From: Azonexaceae bacterium
GTDB lineage: Bacteria > Pseudomonadota > Gammaproteobacteria > Burkholderiales > Rhodocyclaceae
Length of the DNA stretch: 64,000 nucleotides
Reading direction: 5' to 3'
Assembly: GCA_013335535.1 (NCBI GenBank)
Contig: JAAXVL010000001.1
Location: 79,764 to 143,763, forward strand
In this document: positions 9,484 through 19,303 of the stretch, one piece after another
Numbering within the stretch: the stretch's first letter is position 1
Layout of the letters: each line of letters starts with the position of its first letter
Notes under the pieces: generated by a model
The model's input: only the letters and a program-made list of their open reading frames with translations
Told to the model about the DNA's origin: nothing
Databases searched by the model: none
Made by a program: the position numbers and the translations under genes

Positions 9484-10515
9484 ATGGTTCGCATTATATC
9501 CGCGCTCATCCTGGCCGTGACGGCCGCCTGCGCATCGGCCGCCGAGCCGCTAACGCTCGTCGATAACCCGCCTGACCGACACATCGTCGTCAAGGGCGAC
9601 ACTCTCTGGGGCATTTCGGGCAAATTCCTCAAGCAACCTTGGCGCTGGCCAGAAATCTGGCAAATGAACAAGGAAGAAATCAAGAACCCGCACTGGATCT
9701 ACCCGGGCGACATCATCCTGCTCGATACATCGAGCGGATCGCCGCGCCTGAGAATGGCCAAGCGCGTCACCGGCCAGGACGGCAAGGTCCAGCCGATGGT
9801 TCATAGCACCCCCGGCGAACTGGTGATTCCAAGCATTCCGTCGAACATCATCGAGCCGTTCATTTCCCAGCCGCTGATCGTCGAATCCAACGGAACCAAC
9901 AGTGAAGCAGTAATCGTCGCAGCCCAGGAAGACCGCATGTTGCTCGGAACCGGCGACTCTTTCTACGCCAAAGGGATCCCCGACGGCAGCATCGAAAAAT
10001 GGCAAATTTTCCGTAAAGGCAAGCCGCTCAAGGATCCGAAAACCGGAGAGGTCCTAGCTTATGAAGCCTTCTACCTCGGCAATGCCCGTCTGATCAAACC
10101 AGGCGAGCCAGCTACGCTACGCGTCACGCTGGCCAAAGAAGAAATCGCACGAGGCGATGAACTGATTCCGGCTCAGCCACCGGAAATCATTACCTATGTT
10201 CCGCATCGTCCTGAGCAGGGAATTGAAGCCAGCGTCATGTCGATCTACGGCGGCGTTCAGGAAGGCGGAACAACATCCGTCGTATCTCTGACCCGCGGCA
10301 AGAACGATGGACTTGAAGTCGGCCACGTCGTTGCGCTATTCCGCAATCGCATTTCAACAAATATCGACGATAACGGAGTTCGCTCCGATACGCCTGTTCC
10401 GGAAGAACGCTACGGACTGGCCTTCGTCTTCCGGGTCTTCGACAGGGTTGCCTACGCTCTGGTCGTCAGCTCATCCAAATCCGTCATCATCGGGGATTCG
10501 GCAAGAAATCCGTGA
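9484..10515 (+). CDS. LysM domain exported protein
   Basis: The protein has 343 residues. A signal peptide (MVRIISALILAVTAACASAAEP) precedes one LysM domain (HIVVKGDTLWGISGKFLKQPWRWPEIW to IYPGDIILL, about residues 37-80), which should bind peptidoglycan glycan strands in the periplasm. The remaining 250 residues are a family-specific extension without a recognisable catalytic motif. The gene regularly lies between def and dprA in related bacteria, and its stop overlaps the dprA start as GTGA. Confidence 0.88.
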   Translation: MVRIISALILAVTAACASAAEPLTLVDNPPDRHIVVKGDTLWGISGKFLKQPWRWPEIWQMNKEEIKNPHWIYPGDIILLDTSSGSPRLRMAKRVTGQDGKVQPMVHSTPGELVIPSIPSNIIEPFISQPLIVESNGTNSEAVIVAAQEDRMLLGTGDSFYAKGIPDGSIEKWQIFRKGKPLKDPKTGEVLAYEAFYLGNARLIKPGEPATLRVTLAKEEIARGDELIPAQPPEIITYVPHRPEQGIEASVMSIYGGVQEGGTTSVVSLTRGKNDGLEVGHVVALFRNRISTNIDDNGVRSDTPVPEERYGLAFVFRVFDRVAYALVVSSSKSVIIGDSARNP

Positions 10516-11588
10516 TCATCTCCGAAGGCCTGGCCGCTTGGCTTCGGCTGACGCTTATCCCCGGTATCGGCGGCGAGTCGCAAAGAAAGCTACTCGCCGC
10601 TTTCGGTTTACCCGAGGCTGTTTTCGCGGCCGGACGGCTCGCTGCGCGCAGCGTTGTCGGTGACCGAGCCGACCTGCTCTTTGATTTTGATCCGGCGGCA
10701 GAGATTGACCGCAGCATTGAGTGGGCCAGTCAGCCAGGACAGCACATCCTGACTCTCGCCGACGAGACCTACCCGAAGGCCCTGCTCGAAATCGCCGACC
10801 CGCCCAGCCTGCTCTACGTTCGCGGCAATTCAGCGTTGCTCCAGAAACGCGGGCTGGCCATGGTCGGTAGCCGCAATGCAACGCCACAAGGTCTGCAAAC
10901 AGCCGAAAACTTTGCCCGGACGCTGGCGGCAAAAGGCCTTTGCATCGTCAGCGGCCTAGCCCTGGGGATCGATGCAGCTGCTCACCGCGGCGCGCTATCA
11001 GCCGGTGGTGACACAATTGCCGTCATCGGCACCGGCGCCGATCGCATCTACCCGGCTCGCAACAAGGAACTGGCCTTGGCCATCGTCGAACACGGTGCGG
11101 TGATTTCCGAATTTCCCCTCGGCACACCGGCCATTGCTGCCAACTTTCCACGCCGCAACCGTATCATTTCAGGCCTCTCACGTGGGGTGCTGGTCGTCGA
11201 AGCGGCCCCCGAAAGCGGCTCGCTGATCACTGCACGCCTTGCCGGCGAACAAGGACGGGAAGTTTTCGCCATCCCCGGTTCCATTCACTCGCCGGTAGCT
11301 CGCGGTTGTCACAAATTGATCAAGCAAGGCGCCAAGCTGGTCGAAACTGCCAACGATGTTCTGGAGGAGCTGGGTAACTTCACCTCTCCTGAAGAACCGG
11401 CGGAAAGCGCGCCGACAGAAGACGAACACCCGGTACTCGCCGCCCTTGGGCATGATCCGTGCAGTCTGGATGACCTGCTCGAACATACCGGACAAAGCGC
11501 TGAACAATTGCTGCCAGAACTCCTGATGCTCGAACTCTCGGGCAAAATCGCCCCCCTGCCCGGCAACCGCTACCAGCGCCTGAGCTAG
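10512..11588 (+). CDS. dprA: DNA-processing protein DprA
   Basis: This 358-residue protein starts at GTG 10512, overlapping the LysM gene stop. An N-terminal SAM-like/HhH region (LTLIPGIGGESQRKLLAAFG) is followed by the extended Rossmann fold with AMVGSRNATPQG and SGLALGIDAAAHRGAL, and a C-terminal winged-helix domain (VLAALGHDPCSLDDLLEHTG). DprA binds incoming single-stranded DNA and loads RecA during natural transformation. Its presence makes competence conceivable, though dprA is widespread in bacteria not known to be competent. Confidence 0.96.
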   Translation: MIISEGLAAWLRLTLIPGIGGESQRKLLAAFGLPEAVFAAGRLAARSVVGDRADLLFDFDPAAEIDRSIEWASQPGQHILTLADETYPKALLEIADPPSLLYVRGNSALLQKRGLAMVGSRNATPQGLQTAENFARTLAAKGLCIVSGLALGIDAAAHRGALSAGGDTIAVIGTGADRIYPARNKELALAIVEHGAVISEFPLGTPAIAANFPRRNRIISGLSRGVLVVEAAPESGSLITARLAGEQGREVFAIPGSIHSPVARGCHKLIKQGAKLVETANDVLEELGNFTSPEEPAESAPTEDEHPVLAALGHDPCSLDDLLEHTGQSAEQLLPELLMLELSGKIAPLPGNRYQRLS

Positions 11589-11664
11589 GCCCCCCATATA
11601 TAGAGACGGCTTGCCAAGCCGCGCACCGGGCACTTATCATGCCCCGGACTCCACAGGCCCCAAC

Positions 11665-14190
11665 ATGACCAAAAAGCTGATAATTGCCGAGAAACCTTCC
11701 GTCGCTGCCGACATCGCCAAGGCGTTGGGGGGCTTCACCAAGCACGACGACTATTTCGAAAGTGACACCCACGTCATTTCCTCGGCCGTCGGTCACCTGC
11801 TGGAGCTGGCCTGCCCTGAAGAATTCGAGGTCAAGCGCGGCAAATGGTCGTTTGCCCATCTTCCAGTCATTCCGCCGCACTTTGCGCTGAAGCCGATCGA
11901 AAAGACTGAATCCCGCCTCAAGGTGCTGGCCAAACTCATCAAGCGCAAGGATGTCAGCGCCCTGATCAATGCCTGTGACGCGGGGCGCGAAGGCGAGTTG
12001 ATCTTCAATTACATCGCCCAGCACACCAAGTCCGGCAAGCCCGTTCAACGCCTGTGGCTGCAGTCAATGACGCAAGGTGCGATCCGCGACGGATTCTCGC
12101 GCCTGCGCAATGGCAGCGAAATGCAGGGGCTTGGCGACGCTGCCGTCTGCCGTTCGGAATCCGACTGGCTAGTCGGCATCAACGGCACGCGCGCGATGAC
12201 CGCCTTCAATTCGAAAACCGGCGGCTTCCACCTGACCACCGTCGGCCGCGTCCAGACCCCGACGCTGGCCATCGTCGTCGAACGCGAAAAACGCATCCGC
12301 GAATTCAAGCCGCGCGATTACTGGGAAGTAGAAGCCGAATTCACCGCCAAAGCCGGCAATTACAAAGGCAAATGGTTCGACGAAGGCTTCAAGGGCAAAA
12401 ACGACGACGAACACGCCCGGGCTGACCGCCTGTGGGAACAATCCAAAGCCGACGCGATCCGAGCCGCCACTCTTGGCAAACCTGGCGACGTAACCGAAGA
12501 AGCCAAGCCGGAAACCCGAATGTCACCGGGCCTCTTCGATCTGACTACCCTGCAGCGCGAAGCCAACAGCCGTTTCGGCTTCTCGGCGAAGACCACGCTG
12601 TCGCTGGCCCAGGCGTTGTACGAAAAGCACAAGGTTCTCACCTATCCACGGACCGACTCGCGCTGCCTGCCGGAAGATTACCTGCCCACCGTCAAGGAAA
12701 CGCTGGCCGTGCTGACCGGCGAAGGAGCCGGAAAGGGTCACGACGAGGTGCTGCTCGCACGCTATTCGCCGTTTGCCCACCAGATTTTGGCCCGCAACTG
12801 GGTGTTGCCGAACAAGCGCATCTTCAATAACGCCAAGATCAGCGATCACTTCGCCATCATTCCGACGCCGCAGGCCCCGAAAAGCCTCAATGAACTGGAA
12901 CAGAAGCTGTACGACTTCGTCGTTCGCCGCTTCCTGTCCGTCTTCTTCCCGGCTGCCGAGTACATGGTAACCACCCGCATCACCCGCGTCGAAGGCCACC
13001 CCTTCAAGACCGAGGGCAAGGTGCTGGTCAATCCGGGCTGGCTCGCCGTACATGGCAAGGAAGGCCAGGACGGCGACGAAGGCAATCTCGTTGCGGTCGA
13101 CGCCAAGGAAAAGGTCAAAGCCGAAGAAGTCACCGTCAAGGCCAACGCCACCAAGCCGCCGCCACGTTACTCGGAAGCCACCCTGCTCTCCGCCATGGAA
13201 GGCGCCGGCAAGATGGTCGACGATGAGGAACTCAAGGCGGCGATGGCTGGCCGCGGCCTCGGCACCCCGGCAACGCGCGCCCAGATCATCGAAAATCTGC
13301 TCGGCGAGCAATACATGCATCGCGAAGGTCGCGAACTGATTCCGACGGCCAAGGCTTTCTCGCTCATGACCCTTTTGAACGGCCTCGGTGTCAATGAACT
13401 GACTCAGCCTGAACTGACCGGCGATTGGGAATGGAAGCTCGGCCGCATCGAAAAGGGTGAATTCACGCGCGAGGAATTCATGCGTGAAATCGCCGAAATG
13501 ACCCGCCACATGGTCGAACGCGCCAAACACTATGAAGCCGATACGATTCCCGGCGATTTCGGCGTGTTGACCGCAAAATGCCCTCGCTGCGGTGGCGAGA
13601 TTCGTGAAACCTACAAGAAATTCCAGTGCGGCGGCTGCGACTACTCGCTGTGGAAGATCGTTGCCGGCCGCCAGTTCGAACCGGCTGAAATCGACACCTT
13701 GATCAACGAAGGTACGATTGGCCCGCTGACCGGCTTCCGCAACAAGATGGGCCGTACCTTCGCCGCGGCGATCAAGCTCAACGAGGACAAATTGCCGGAA
13801 TTCGACTTCGGTCAGGACAAGGCCGATGCCGCAGACGCCGAGCCGGTCGACTTCTCGGCGCAGGAAAGCATCGGCAAATGTCCGAAATGCACCGGCAGTG
13901 TTTTCGAACACGGCAACTCCTACGTCTGCGAAAAATCAGTCGGACCGGAAAAGAGCTGCGACTTCCGCTCCGGCAAGATCATTCTTCAGCAACCGATTGA
14001 CCTCGCCCAGATGAAGAAACTGCTGGCCGATGGCAAAACTGACCTGCTCAAGGAATTTGTCTCCAACCGCACGCGTCGCAAGTTCTCGGCCTATCTGGTC
14101 GCCAAGGACGGCAAGGTCGGCTTCGAGTTCGAGAAAAAAGTTGCCAAACCCAAGGCGCCGCCCAAGAAAAAGGCCGAAGCAGCAAGCTGA
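11665..14190 (+). CDS. topB: DNA topoisomerase III (type IA)
   Basis: From ATG 11665 the protein has 841 residues. The Toprim domain begins KKLIIAEKPSVAADIAKALGG with the acidic triad in NACDAGREGELIF. The active-site Tyr is in TYPRTDSRCLPEDY, the form typical of TopB rather than TopA (TYMRTDST). The C-terminus has two zinc-ribbon-like motifs, CPRCGGEI...CGGCDYS and CPKCTGSV...C, and a basic tail. It relaxes negatively supercoiled DNA and decatenates. A strong terminator follows. The long open frame on the opposite strand of this gene is a composition shadow. Confidence 0.94.
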   Translation: MTKKLIIAEKPSVAADIAKALGGFTKHDDYFESDTHVISSAVGHLLELACPEEFEVKRGKWSFAHLPVIPPHFALKPIEKTESRLKVLAKLIKRKDVSALINACDAGREGELIFNYIAQHTKSGKPVQRLWLQSMTQGAIRDGFSRLRNGSEMQGLGDAAVCRSESDWLVGINGTRAMTAFNSKTGGFHLTTVGRVQTPTLAIVVEREKRIREFKPRDYWEVEAEFTAKAGNYKGKWFDEGFKGKNDDEHARADRLWEQSKADAIRAATLGKPGDVTEEAKPETRMSPGLFDLTTLQREANSRFGFSAKTTLSLAQALYEKHKVLTYPRTDSRCLPEDYLPTVKETLAVLTGEGAGKGHDEVLLARYSPFAHQILARNWVLPNKRIFNNAKISDHFAIIPTPQAPKSLNELEQKLYDFVVRRFLSVFFPAAEYMVTTRITRVEGHPFKTEGKVLVNPGWLAVHGKEGQDGDEGNLVAVDAKEKVKAEEVTVKANATKPPPRYSEATLLSAMEGAGKMVDDEELKAAMAGRGLGTPATRAQIIENLLGEQYMHREGRELIPTAKAFSLMTLLNGLGVNELTQPELTGDWEWKLGRIEKGEFTREEFMREIAEMTRHMVERAKHYEADTIPGDFGVLTAKCPRCGGEIRETYKKFQCGGCDYSLWKIVAGRQFEPAEIDTLINEGTIGPLTGFRNKMGRTFAAAIKLNEDKLPEFDFGQDKADAADAEPVDFSAQESIGKCPKCTGSVFEHGNSYVCEKSVGPEKSCDFRSGKIILQQPIDLAQMKKLLADGKTDLLKEFVSNRTRRKFSAYLVAKDGKVGFEFEKKVAKPKAPPKKKAEAAS

Positions 14191-14200
14191 TCCGGCCCAA

Positions 14201-14243
14201 CAACAAAAAGCCCCTGGCGTAACGGCCGGGGGCTTTTGTTTGG
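14201..14243 (+). terminator. Rho-independent terminator after topB
   Basis: The AAAAGCCCCtGGC arm pairs with GGCCGGGGGCTTTT around a short loop, followed by a T-rich run. It starts 10 bp after the topB stop and is also A-rich on the 5' side, so it may work in both directions. Confidence 0.9.
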
Positions 14244-14264
14244 TACCGGGGAAAGCTACTAATT

Positions 14265-15206
14265 TCGACACGACTTCCGACTGCTCGTGGATCACCTCGA
14301 CCACGCGGGTCGCGCCGTTACGCATCTGCTGGATTGCGTCGCCCGCGTTACTGGCCAGTTCGACCCCTTTCAACACTCAGTCCGCTGCTCATGCGGCTGC
14401 TCATCGAAGCAGTTTCTGCCTGAATACCCTGGATCATCTGGCCGATCTCAGCAGTCGATTTGCTCGTTCGCTCGGCCAGTTTCCGGACTTCGTCGGCCAC
14501 CACGGCAAAACCGCCGCCGCTTTCGCCGGCTCGGGCAGCCTCGATGGCCGCGTTGAGAGCCAGAAGGTTGGTCTGGTCGGCGATTTCCTTGATGGTATTG
14601 ACGATGGTGATGATACGCGTCGTCTGCTCGCCCAGAGCCTCGAGCAGACCAACCGATTGCTCGCCAATGGCGGCGATGGACTGCATCTTGGTCACCGTTT
14701 CACGAATGAATGGCCTCGCCTTTTTGCGAGATGCCCCGGGTTTCCAGCGCGACCTCGTAGGCGGTGGCAGCACTTTGCTTTTCGGCCTGATGACGCGGCA
14801 CCTGATCAGTCACCTCGGAGACGAACTTGACGATTTTCTGGACCTTGCCATCCGGCCCGAATACCGGGTTGTAGCTGGCTTCCAGCCAAATTTCGCGCCC
14901 CTGCCGGTCTACCCGGGCAAACTGGCCGACGAGAAACTCGCCGCGCCCCAGGCTTGCCCAAAAATTGGCGTACTCGGCCCCGGAAGCGAAATCGAGGGCA
15001 CAGGCCATACGGTGCTGACAGCCGACAATGTCGTTGAGTAAATAGCCCATGGTGGAGCAGAAGTTATCGTTGGCCGCGATGAACTGGCCATCGATGGCCA
15101 GTTCAATGATCGCCGTCGAGCGATCGAGGGCATTTTGCACGGCCCTAGCGTCCTTGAGTTCGCTTTCGAGTATTGAAATTTGTTGGATATATTTACCGCA
15201 AAACAT
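14265..15206 (-). pseudogene. PAS-domain methyl-accepting chemotaxis protein, frameshifted and truncated
   Basis: Three minus-strand frames make up one chemoreceptor of the PAS-MCP type. Frame 1 from ATG 15206 encodes an N-terminal helix and a PAS domain (FIAANDNFCSTMGY ... VTDQV). A tandem duplication of GAAT (plus strand, 14704-14711) breaks the frame; deleting one copy restores [11 protein letters not shown]. Frame 2 encodes the signalling tip ([40 protein letters not shown] in pieces). A second shift near 14366-14390 moves to frame 3 ([18 protein letters not shown]). Homology ends near 14265, beside the topB terminator, so the C-terminal helix is missing. It is probably not functional, unless the frameshifts are assembly errors. 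Confidence 0.85.
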
Positions 15207-15300
15207 CCAAATCCGCCTGGTCAGCAGATGAAAACGCTTTGTATGGCAAACTGGTGACCAAGCCATCCCGCGGAACCTGGCCAATACTGGCCAGGCCAAG

Positions 15301-15316
15301 CGTTTCACGTGAAACT
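15301..15316. promoter_or_regulatory. parS-like site 2 (CGTTTCACGTGAAACT)
   Basis: The 14-bp core GTTTCACGTGAAAC is complete. The site is intergenic, abutting the oxyR stop codon and lying about 95 bp upstream of the decayed chemoreceptor. Confidence 0.85.
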
Positions 15317-16231
15317 TCAGCGAACTGCCGAGGCTCCTGGTAGCTGGCACGCGAGCAGGGCAGCGCGGACTGCATCGATGGCTTGGGAGCGCGGGAAGGT
15401 GATGCGCCAGACCAGACCGACGGTGCGTTTGGGCTGAACACCGGCAAACGGCAGCACTTTGACCATCGGTTCCTTGGTGATCAGCGGATCGGCCGCCGTG
15501 CTCGGCATCACCGCGACGCCGGCACCGCTGGCCACCATGTAGCGGATGGTTTCGAGCGAACTGCCTTCGAGCGAGTGTTCGAGCGCATCCGGTGCACTGA
15601 GGCGGGGACAGGACTCAAGCACCTGGTCACGGAAGCAGTTGCCTTGGCCGAGCAGCAGCAGGTTCTGGCCATCGAGCTCGTCGCCATTCACCTCCGCCCG
15701 GCTTGCCCACGGGTGGCTGGCCGGGACGACGACGCGGAAGGGCTCGTCGTACACTGGCTGGGCAACCAGGCCGGGTTCGGCGAAGGGCAAGGCGATGACG
15801 ATGACGTCGAGCTCCCCGGCCTTGAGTGCCGGAATGAGATTGGCCGTGAAATCTTCCTTGAGGAAGAGCGGCATGTTCGGCGCCTGCTTGCTCAGCGCCG
15901 GAATCAATTGGGGCAGCAGGTAGGGCGCGATGGTGTAGATGATGCCGACGCGCAGCTGGCCGCTCAGCGGCTCACCCGTCGCTTCGGCGATCTCCTCGAG
16001 CTTGACCGCTTCTTCCAGCACCCGGGTGGCCTGGGTAACGATGCGCTCGCCAAGTGGCGTGATGCGGACATCGCTGGCACCGCGTTCAAAGAGCGGCGAG
16101 CCGAGCTGACCCTCGACCTTCTTGAGCGCCACCGACAGCGTCGGCTGGCTGACGTGACAAGCCTCGGCGGCCTTGCCGAAATGGCGCTCGCGGGCCAAGG
16201 CCACGATATAGCGCATTTCGGTCAGGGTCAT
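15317..16231 (-). CDS. oxyR: LysR-family peroxide sensor OxyR
   Basis: From ATG 16231 the protein has 304 residues. A winged HTH (MTLTEMRYIVALARERHFGKAAEACHVSQPTLS) is followed by a substrate-binding-like regulatory domain. The two redox cysteines of OxyR are present with the canonical spacing: GNC-FRDQVLES-C, at my count Cys199 and Cys208, the same numbers as in E. coli OxyR. This makes a peroxide-responsive regulator far more likely than a generic LysR protein. The start overlaps the pseudouridine synthase stop as ATGA, an unusual coupling for oxyR. Confidence 0.9.
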   Translation of the reverse strand: MTLTEMRYIVALARERHFGKAAEACHVSQPTLSVALKKVEGQLGSPLFERGASDVRITPLGERIVTQATRVLEEAVKLEEIAEATGEPLSGQLRVGIIYTIAPYLLPQLIPALSKQAPNMPLFLKEDFTANLIPALKAGELDVIVIALPFAEPGLVAQPVYDEPFRVVVPASHPWASRAEVNGDELDGQNLLLLGQGNCFRDQVLESCPRLSAPDALEHSLEGSSLETIRYMVASGAGVAVMPSTAADPLITKEPMVKVLPFAGVQPKRTVGLVWRITFPRSQAIDAVRAALLACQLPGASAVR

Positions 16232-16935
16232 TGCGAATAGCCCAGTTTTTGCAGATCGGCGGCAGAGAGCCAGCGCCACTCGCCCGGCTTGAGATCGGGC
16301 GGCAGGGTCAGTTCGCCAACGGCTTCCCGATGCAGCGCCTCGACGCGGTTGCTGACGGCAGCAACCATGCGCTTGACCTGATGGTATTTGCCTTCAGTCA
16401 GGGTCAGGCGCAGCTGGTTGGGGCCGACGATTTCGGCGGCAGCCGCGGCGATCGTTTCGTATTCGTCGGCGAGCAGGACACCAGCCAGCAACTGATCGAT
16501 CTGCGCCTGATCGAGCGGATGCTTGGTTGTCGCCAGATAGACTTTCGGCACCTTGCGCTTGGCCGAGGACAGTTGATGATTCAACTGGCCGTCGTCGGTA
16601 ATCAGGAGCAGGCCGGTGGTGTCTTCGTCGAGGCGGCCGATCGGCTGCACGTCACGCTCGCGCAACGGCACGGGCAGCAGTTCGAGGACGCCCGCGTGAT
16701 GCTTCGGCTTGCGCGAGCACTCGTAGCCGGCCGGCTTGTTGAGCATGAGCGTGGCAAATTCAGCGTAGGGCCAATCGACGCCATCGACGGTGAAAACAAG
16801 GCCATCGGTGTCGAGCTCGACGAAAGGATCGTCGCAAACCTGGCCGTTGATCGCGACGCGTTCGCGACGGATGAGGCCCCGGCATTCCCGGCGGGAACCG
16901 AAACCATGCTTTTGGAGGATACGTTCTAGTTGCAT
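16228..16935 (-). CDS. rsuA: RsuA-family ribosomal pseudouridine synthase
   Basis: The ATG at 16935 (MQLERILQKHGFGSRREC) gives 235 residues, typical for RsuA. The in-frame upstream extension overlaps the divergent SRPBCC gene and is rejected. An N-terminal S4 RNA-binding domain is followed by the synthase domain with the catalytic Asp in GRLDEDTTGLLLITDDG and the C-terminal EGKYHQVKRM motif. RsuA makes pseudouridine 516 in 16S rRNA; RluE/RluF-type specificities cannot be excluded from sequence reading alone. It is divergent from the gene at 16960. Confidence 0.88.
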   Translation of the reverse strand: MQLERILQKHGFGSRRECRGLIRRERVAINGQVCDDPFVELDTDGLVFTVDGVDWPYAEFATLMLNKPAGYECSRKPKHHAGVLELLPVPLRERDVQPIGRLDEDTTGLLLITDDGQLNHQLSSAKRKVPKVYLATTKHPLDQAQIDQLLAGVLLADEYETIAAAAAEIVGPNQLRLTLTEGKYHQVKRMVAAVSNRVEALHREAVGELTLPPDLKPGEWRWLSAADLQKLGYSQ

Positions 16936-16959
16936 GGCCGGGATGTTAACATCCGCCCT

Positions 16960-17430
16960 ATGAATTTCGAACATCTTATCCAGATCAACGACCCGGAAAA
17001 CCCGCTGGTCGAATCCATGACCCGCGACCAGCTGTGGAGCGGACTGCTCCACCGCGTCGAAAATGCCGTCCCTTTCCTGCCCGGGCTGGAGTCCTGCACT
17101 ATTCTCGAACGCCAGGCCGATACCCTGCTCCGTGAGCTCGACTTCGGCCCGGCCGTGATTCATGACCGCGTCACGTTGGTGCACATGGTGTCCGTGCGTT
17201 TCGACATCCAGCCCTCCGAGGTCCATCCCGGCGGCAGCCTCATGATCACCATCGAGGAGCCGGAACCGGGCTTCCTGTTCCTGCGCTTTGCTTACCAGAC
17301 GACGCTGGCGACCGACCCGAACTCCGAGGAACGGGCCTATATCGAGTACGTGAAGTCGGCCTATCACCAGTCCGACGTCGATTGCGTGCGCATCATCCGC
17401 ACGCTGGCTGCCGGCGGCAAGATTCAATAA
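16960..17430 (+). CDS. SRPBCC-superfamily protein (DUF1857)
   Basis: This 156-residue soluble protein begins MNFEHLIQINDPENPLVESMTRDQLWSGLLHRVENA and carries the FLPGLESCTILER and HDRVTLVHMVSVRFDI patterns of the DUF1857/AtaL-like START-fold family. Members have a hydrophobic ligand cavity; no ligand is established. It is divergent from the pseudouridine synthase, with 24 bp between start codons, and is followed by a strong terminator. No catalytic motif is visible. Confidence 0.78.
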   Translation: MNFEHLIQINDPENPLVESMTRDQLWSGLLHRVENAVPFLPGLESCTILERQADTLLRELDFGPAVIHDRVTLVHMVSVRFDIQPSEVHPGGSLMITIEEPEPGFLFLRFAYQTTLATDPNSEERAYIEYVKSAYHQSDVDCVRIIRTLAAGGKIQ

Positions 17431-17433
17431 CAA

Positions 17434-17464
17434 AAAGGCCGAAACGCACCGCGTTTCGGCCTTT
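17434..17464 (+). terminator. Rho-independent terminator
   Basis: AAGGCCGAAACGC pairs perfectly with GCGTTTCGGCCTT around the loop ACC, directly after the stop of the SRPBCC gene. Confidence 0.93.
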
Positions 17465-17481
17465 GTCGGTCAAACCGGGCG

Positions 17482-17520
17482 TTGCCACGGTCAACCGGAA
17501 AAATCAGCTAAAAATGAAAT
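17482..17520 (-). repeat. Dispersed T-tract/TCCGGTTGACCGTGG element, copy 2
   Basis: Intergenic copy with a full core on the minus strand: TTTCATTTTTAGCTGA, T-run, TTCCGGTTGACCGTGGCAAC. It lies between the SRPBCC terminator and the end of the ABC-F gene. Confidence 0.85.
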
Positions 17521-17533
17521 TGCTGTTTCCGGC

Positions 17534-19156
17534 TTATTCGACACCCTGCGAGGCCAGATAGTCTTCATAGCCACCGAGGTAGTCGATGATCCGGCCGTCG
17601 TTCTTGACTTCGAAAACGCGGGTGGACAGCGACGAAACGAACTCACGGTCGTGTGAAACGAAGACCAGCGTACCGGGGAATTTTTCCAGACCGCTGTTCA
17701 GCGCTTCGATCGATTCCATGTCGAGGTGATTGGTCGGCTCGTCCATGAGCAGCACGTTGTGTTTCGACAGCATGAGCTTGCCGAACAGCATGCGGCCCTG
17801 CTCGCCGCCGGAAATGACGTTGACCGGTTTCTTGACCTCGTCGCCAGAGAAAAGCAGACGGCCGAGCGTGCCGCGGATCAGCGTTTCCAGATCGCCACCG
17901 TCCTCGATGGTGGCGCGGGCGTAGCCGGCGATCCAGTCGGTCAGGCTCTCGGTGCCGGCGAACTGGGCGCTGTGGTCCTGCGCGTAGTAGCCCGGGAAAG
18001 CCTTTTCCGCCCACTTGATGGTACCGAACTGCGGCGTCACTTCGCCCATCAGCAGCTTGAGGAAAGTCGTCTTGCCGACGCCGTTTTCACCGATCACGGC
18101 AATCTTTTCACCGGCGTTGATGGTCAGCGTCAGGTTGTTGAAGATCTTGCGCTCGCCACCTTCGTAGGTGAAGGAAACATTCTCGATCTCGACCGCCTGG
18201 CGATGCAGCTTCTGCTTCTCGTCGTAATCGAAGCGAATCCACGGGTACTGGCGCGACGACGGTTTGACGTCTTCCGGCTTGAGTTTTTCGATCAGCTTGA
18301 CGCGGCTGGTCGCCTGCTTGGCCTTGGAAGCGTTGGCCGAGAAGCGGCGGACGAAGGTCTGCAGTTCGGCGATGCGCTCCTTGGCCTTGGCGTTGGCATT
18401 GGACAGGCGCTCGCGGGCGGCCTGGGCGGCTTCCATGAAGTCGTCGTAGTTGCCGGCGTAGGTGGTGATCTTGCCGTAGTCGAGGTCGGCCATGTGGGTA
18501 CAGACCTGGTTCAGGAAGTGACGGTCGTGGGAGATGATGATCATCGTCGAGTCACGATTGTTGAGCACGTCTTCCAGCCAGCGGATGGTGTTGATGTCGA
18601 GGTTGTTGGTCGGTTCGTCGAGCAACAGGATGTCCGGATTGGCAAACAGCGCCTGGCAGAGCAGGACACGCAGCTTCCAGCCGGGGGCCACTTCGCTCAT
18701 CGGGCCGTTGTGCTGTTCGGTCGGGATGCCGACGCCAAGCAGCAGTTCGCCAGCGCGCGATTCGGCCGTGTAGCCGTCCATCTCACCGAACTGATGCTCA
18801 AGATCGGCCGCCTTCATGTAGTCGTCTTCGGTCGCTTCGGGATTGGCGTAGATGGCGTCGCGCTCGCTCATGCAGGCCCACATTTCCTCGTGGCCCATCA
18901 GTACGACGTCGAGAACACGCATATCTTCGTAGGCGAATTGGTCCTGCTTGAGGTAGGCCATACGCTCGTGCTTGTCTTTCGAGACATTGCCAGCCGAAGG
19001 TTCGAGCGCGCCGCACAGAATCTTCATGAAGGTCGACTTGCCGGCGCCGTTGGCGCCGATCAGGCCGTAGCGATAGCCTTCGCCGAATTTGACATTGACG
19101 TTCTCGAACAGGGGTTTGACCCCGAACTGCATGGTGATGTTGGCGGCGACGAGCAC
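17534..19156 (-). CDS. ABC-F family ATPase (YbiT/EttA-like)
   Basis: This 540-residue protein starting at GTG 19156 has two tandem ABC domains and no membrane segment. Walker A motifs are GANGAGKST and GENGVGKTT; Walker B regions are [11 protein letters not shown] and [11 protein letters not shown]; the second domain has the signature VISGGEQGR. The linker between them (about 240-320) is charged and helical, as in the P-site tRNA interaction motif of ABC-F translation factors. It should act on ribosomes rather than in transport. The sequence style is closest to YbiT; the precise subfamily is uncertain. Confidence 0.92.
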   Translation of the reverse strand: MLVAANITMQFGVKPLFENVNVKFGEGYRYGLIGANGAGKSTFMKILCGALEPSAGNVSKDKHERMAYLKQDQFAYEDMRVLDVVLMGHEEMWACMSERDAIYANPEATEDDYMKAADLEHQFGEMDGYTAESRAGELLLGVGIPTEQHNGPMSEVAPGWKLRVLLCQALFANPDILLLDEPTNNLDINTIRWLEDVLNNRDSTMIIISHDRHFLNQVCTHMADLDYGKITTYAGNYDDFMEAAQAARERLSNANAKAKERIAELQTFVRRFSANASKAKQATSRVKLIEKLKPEDVKPSSRQYPWIRFDYDEKQKLHRQAVEIENVSFTYEGGERKIFNNLTLTINAGEKIAVIGENGVGKTTFLKLLMGEVTPQFGTIKWAEKAFPGYYAQDHSAQFAGTESLTDWIAGYARATIEDGGDLETLIRGTLGRLLFSGDEVKKPVNVISGGEQGRMLFGKLMLSKHNVLLMDEPTNHLDMESIEALNSGLEKFPGTLVFVSHDREFVSSLSTRVFEVKNDGRIIDYLGGYEDYLASQGVE

Positions 19157-19303
19157 AGCGATTCCGATCTCAAAATAACGCTAAAACGAAGGGCCGAATT
19201 TTACCTGTTTTCAGGGGGTTAACGGCAGCAAGGGCGCACTTTTGCTGCACTGCGGTGTAAGATTTGCAGCCAAAATAAAAACCACTGGATTGAGAGACAG
19301 CAC

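Noticed and set aside
12523-13911. 462-codon open frame antisense to topB
   Set aside because: Composition shadow of a GC-rich gene; the sense strand has all topoisomerase motifs and the antisense product has no recognisable domain.
17726-19222. 498-codon open frame antisense to the ABC-F gene
   Set aside because: Val/Gly/His-rich shadow frame opposite a clearly conserved ATPase.
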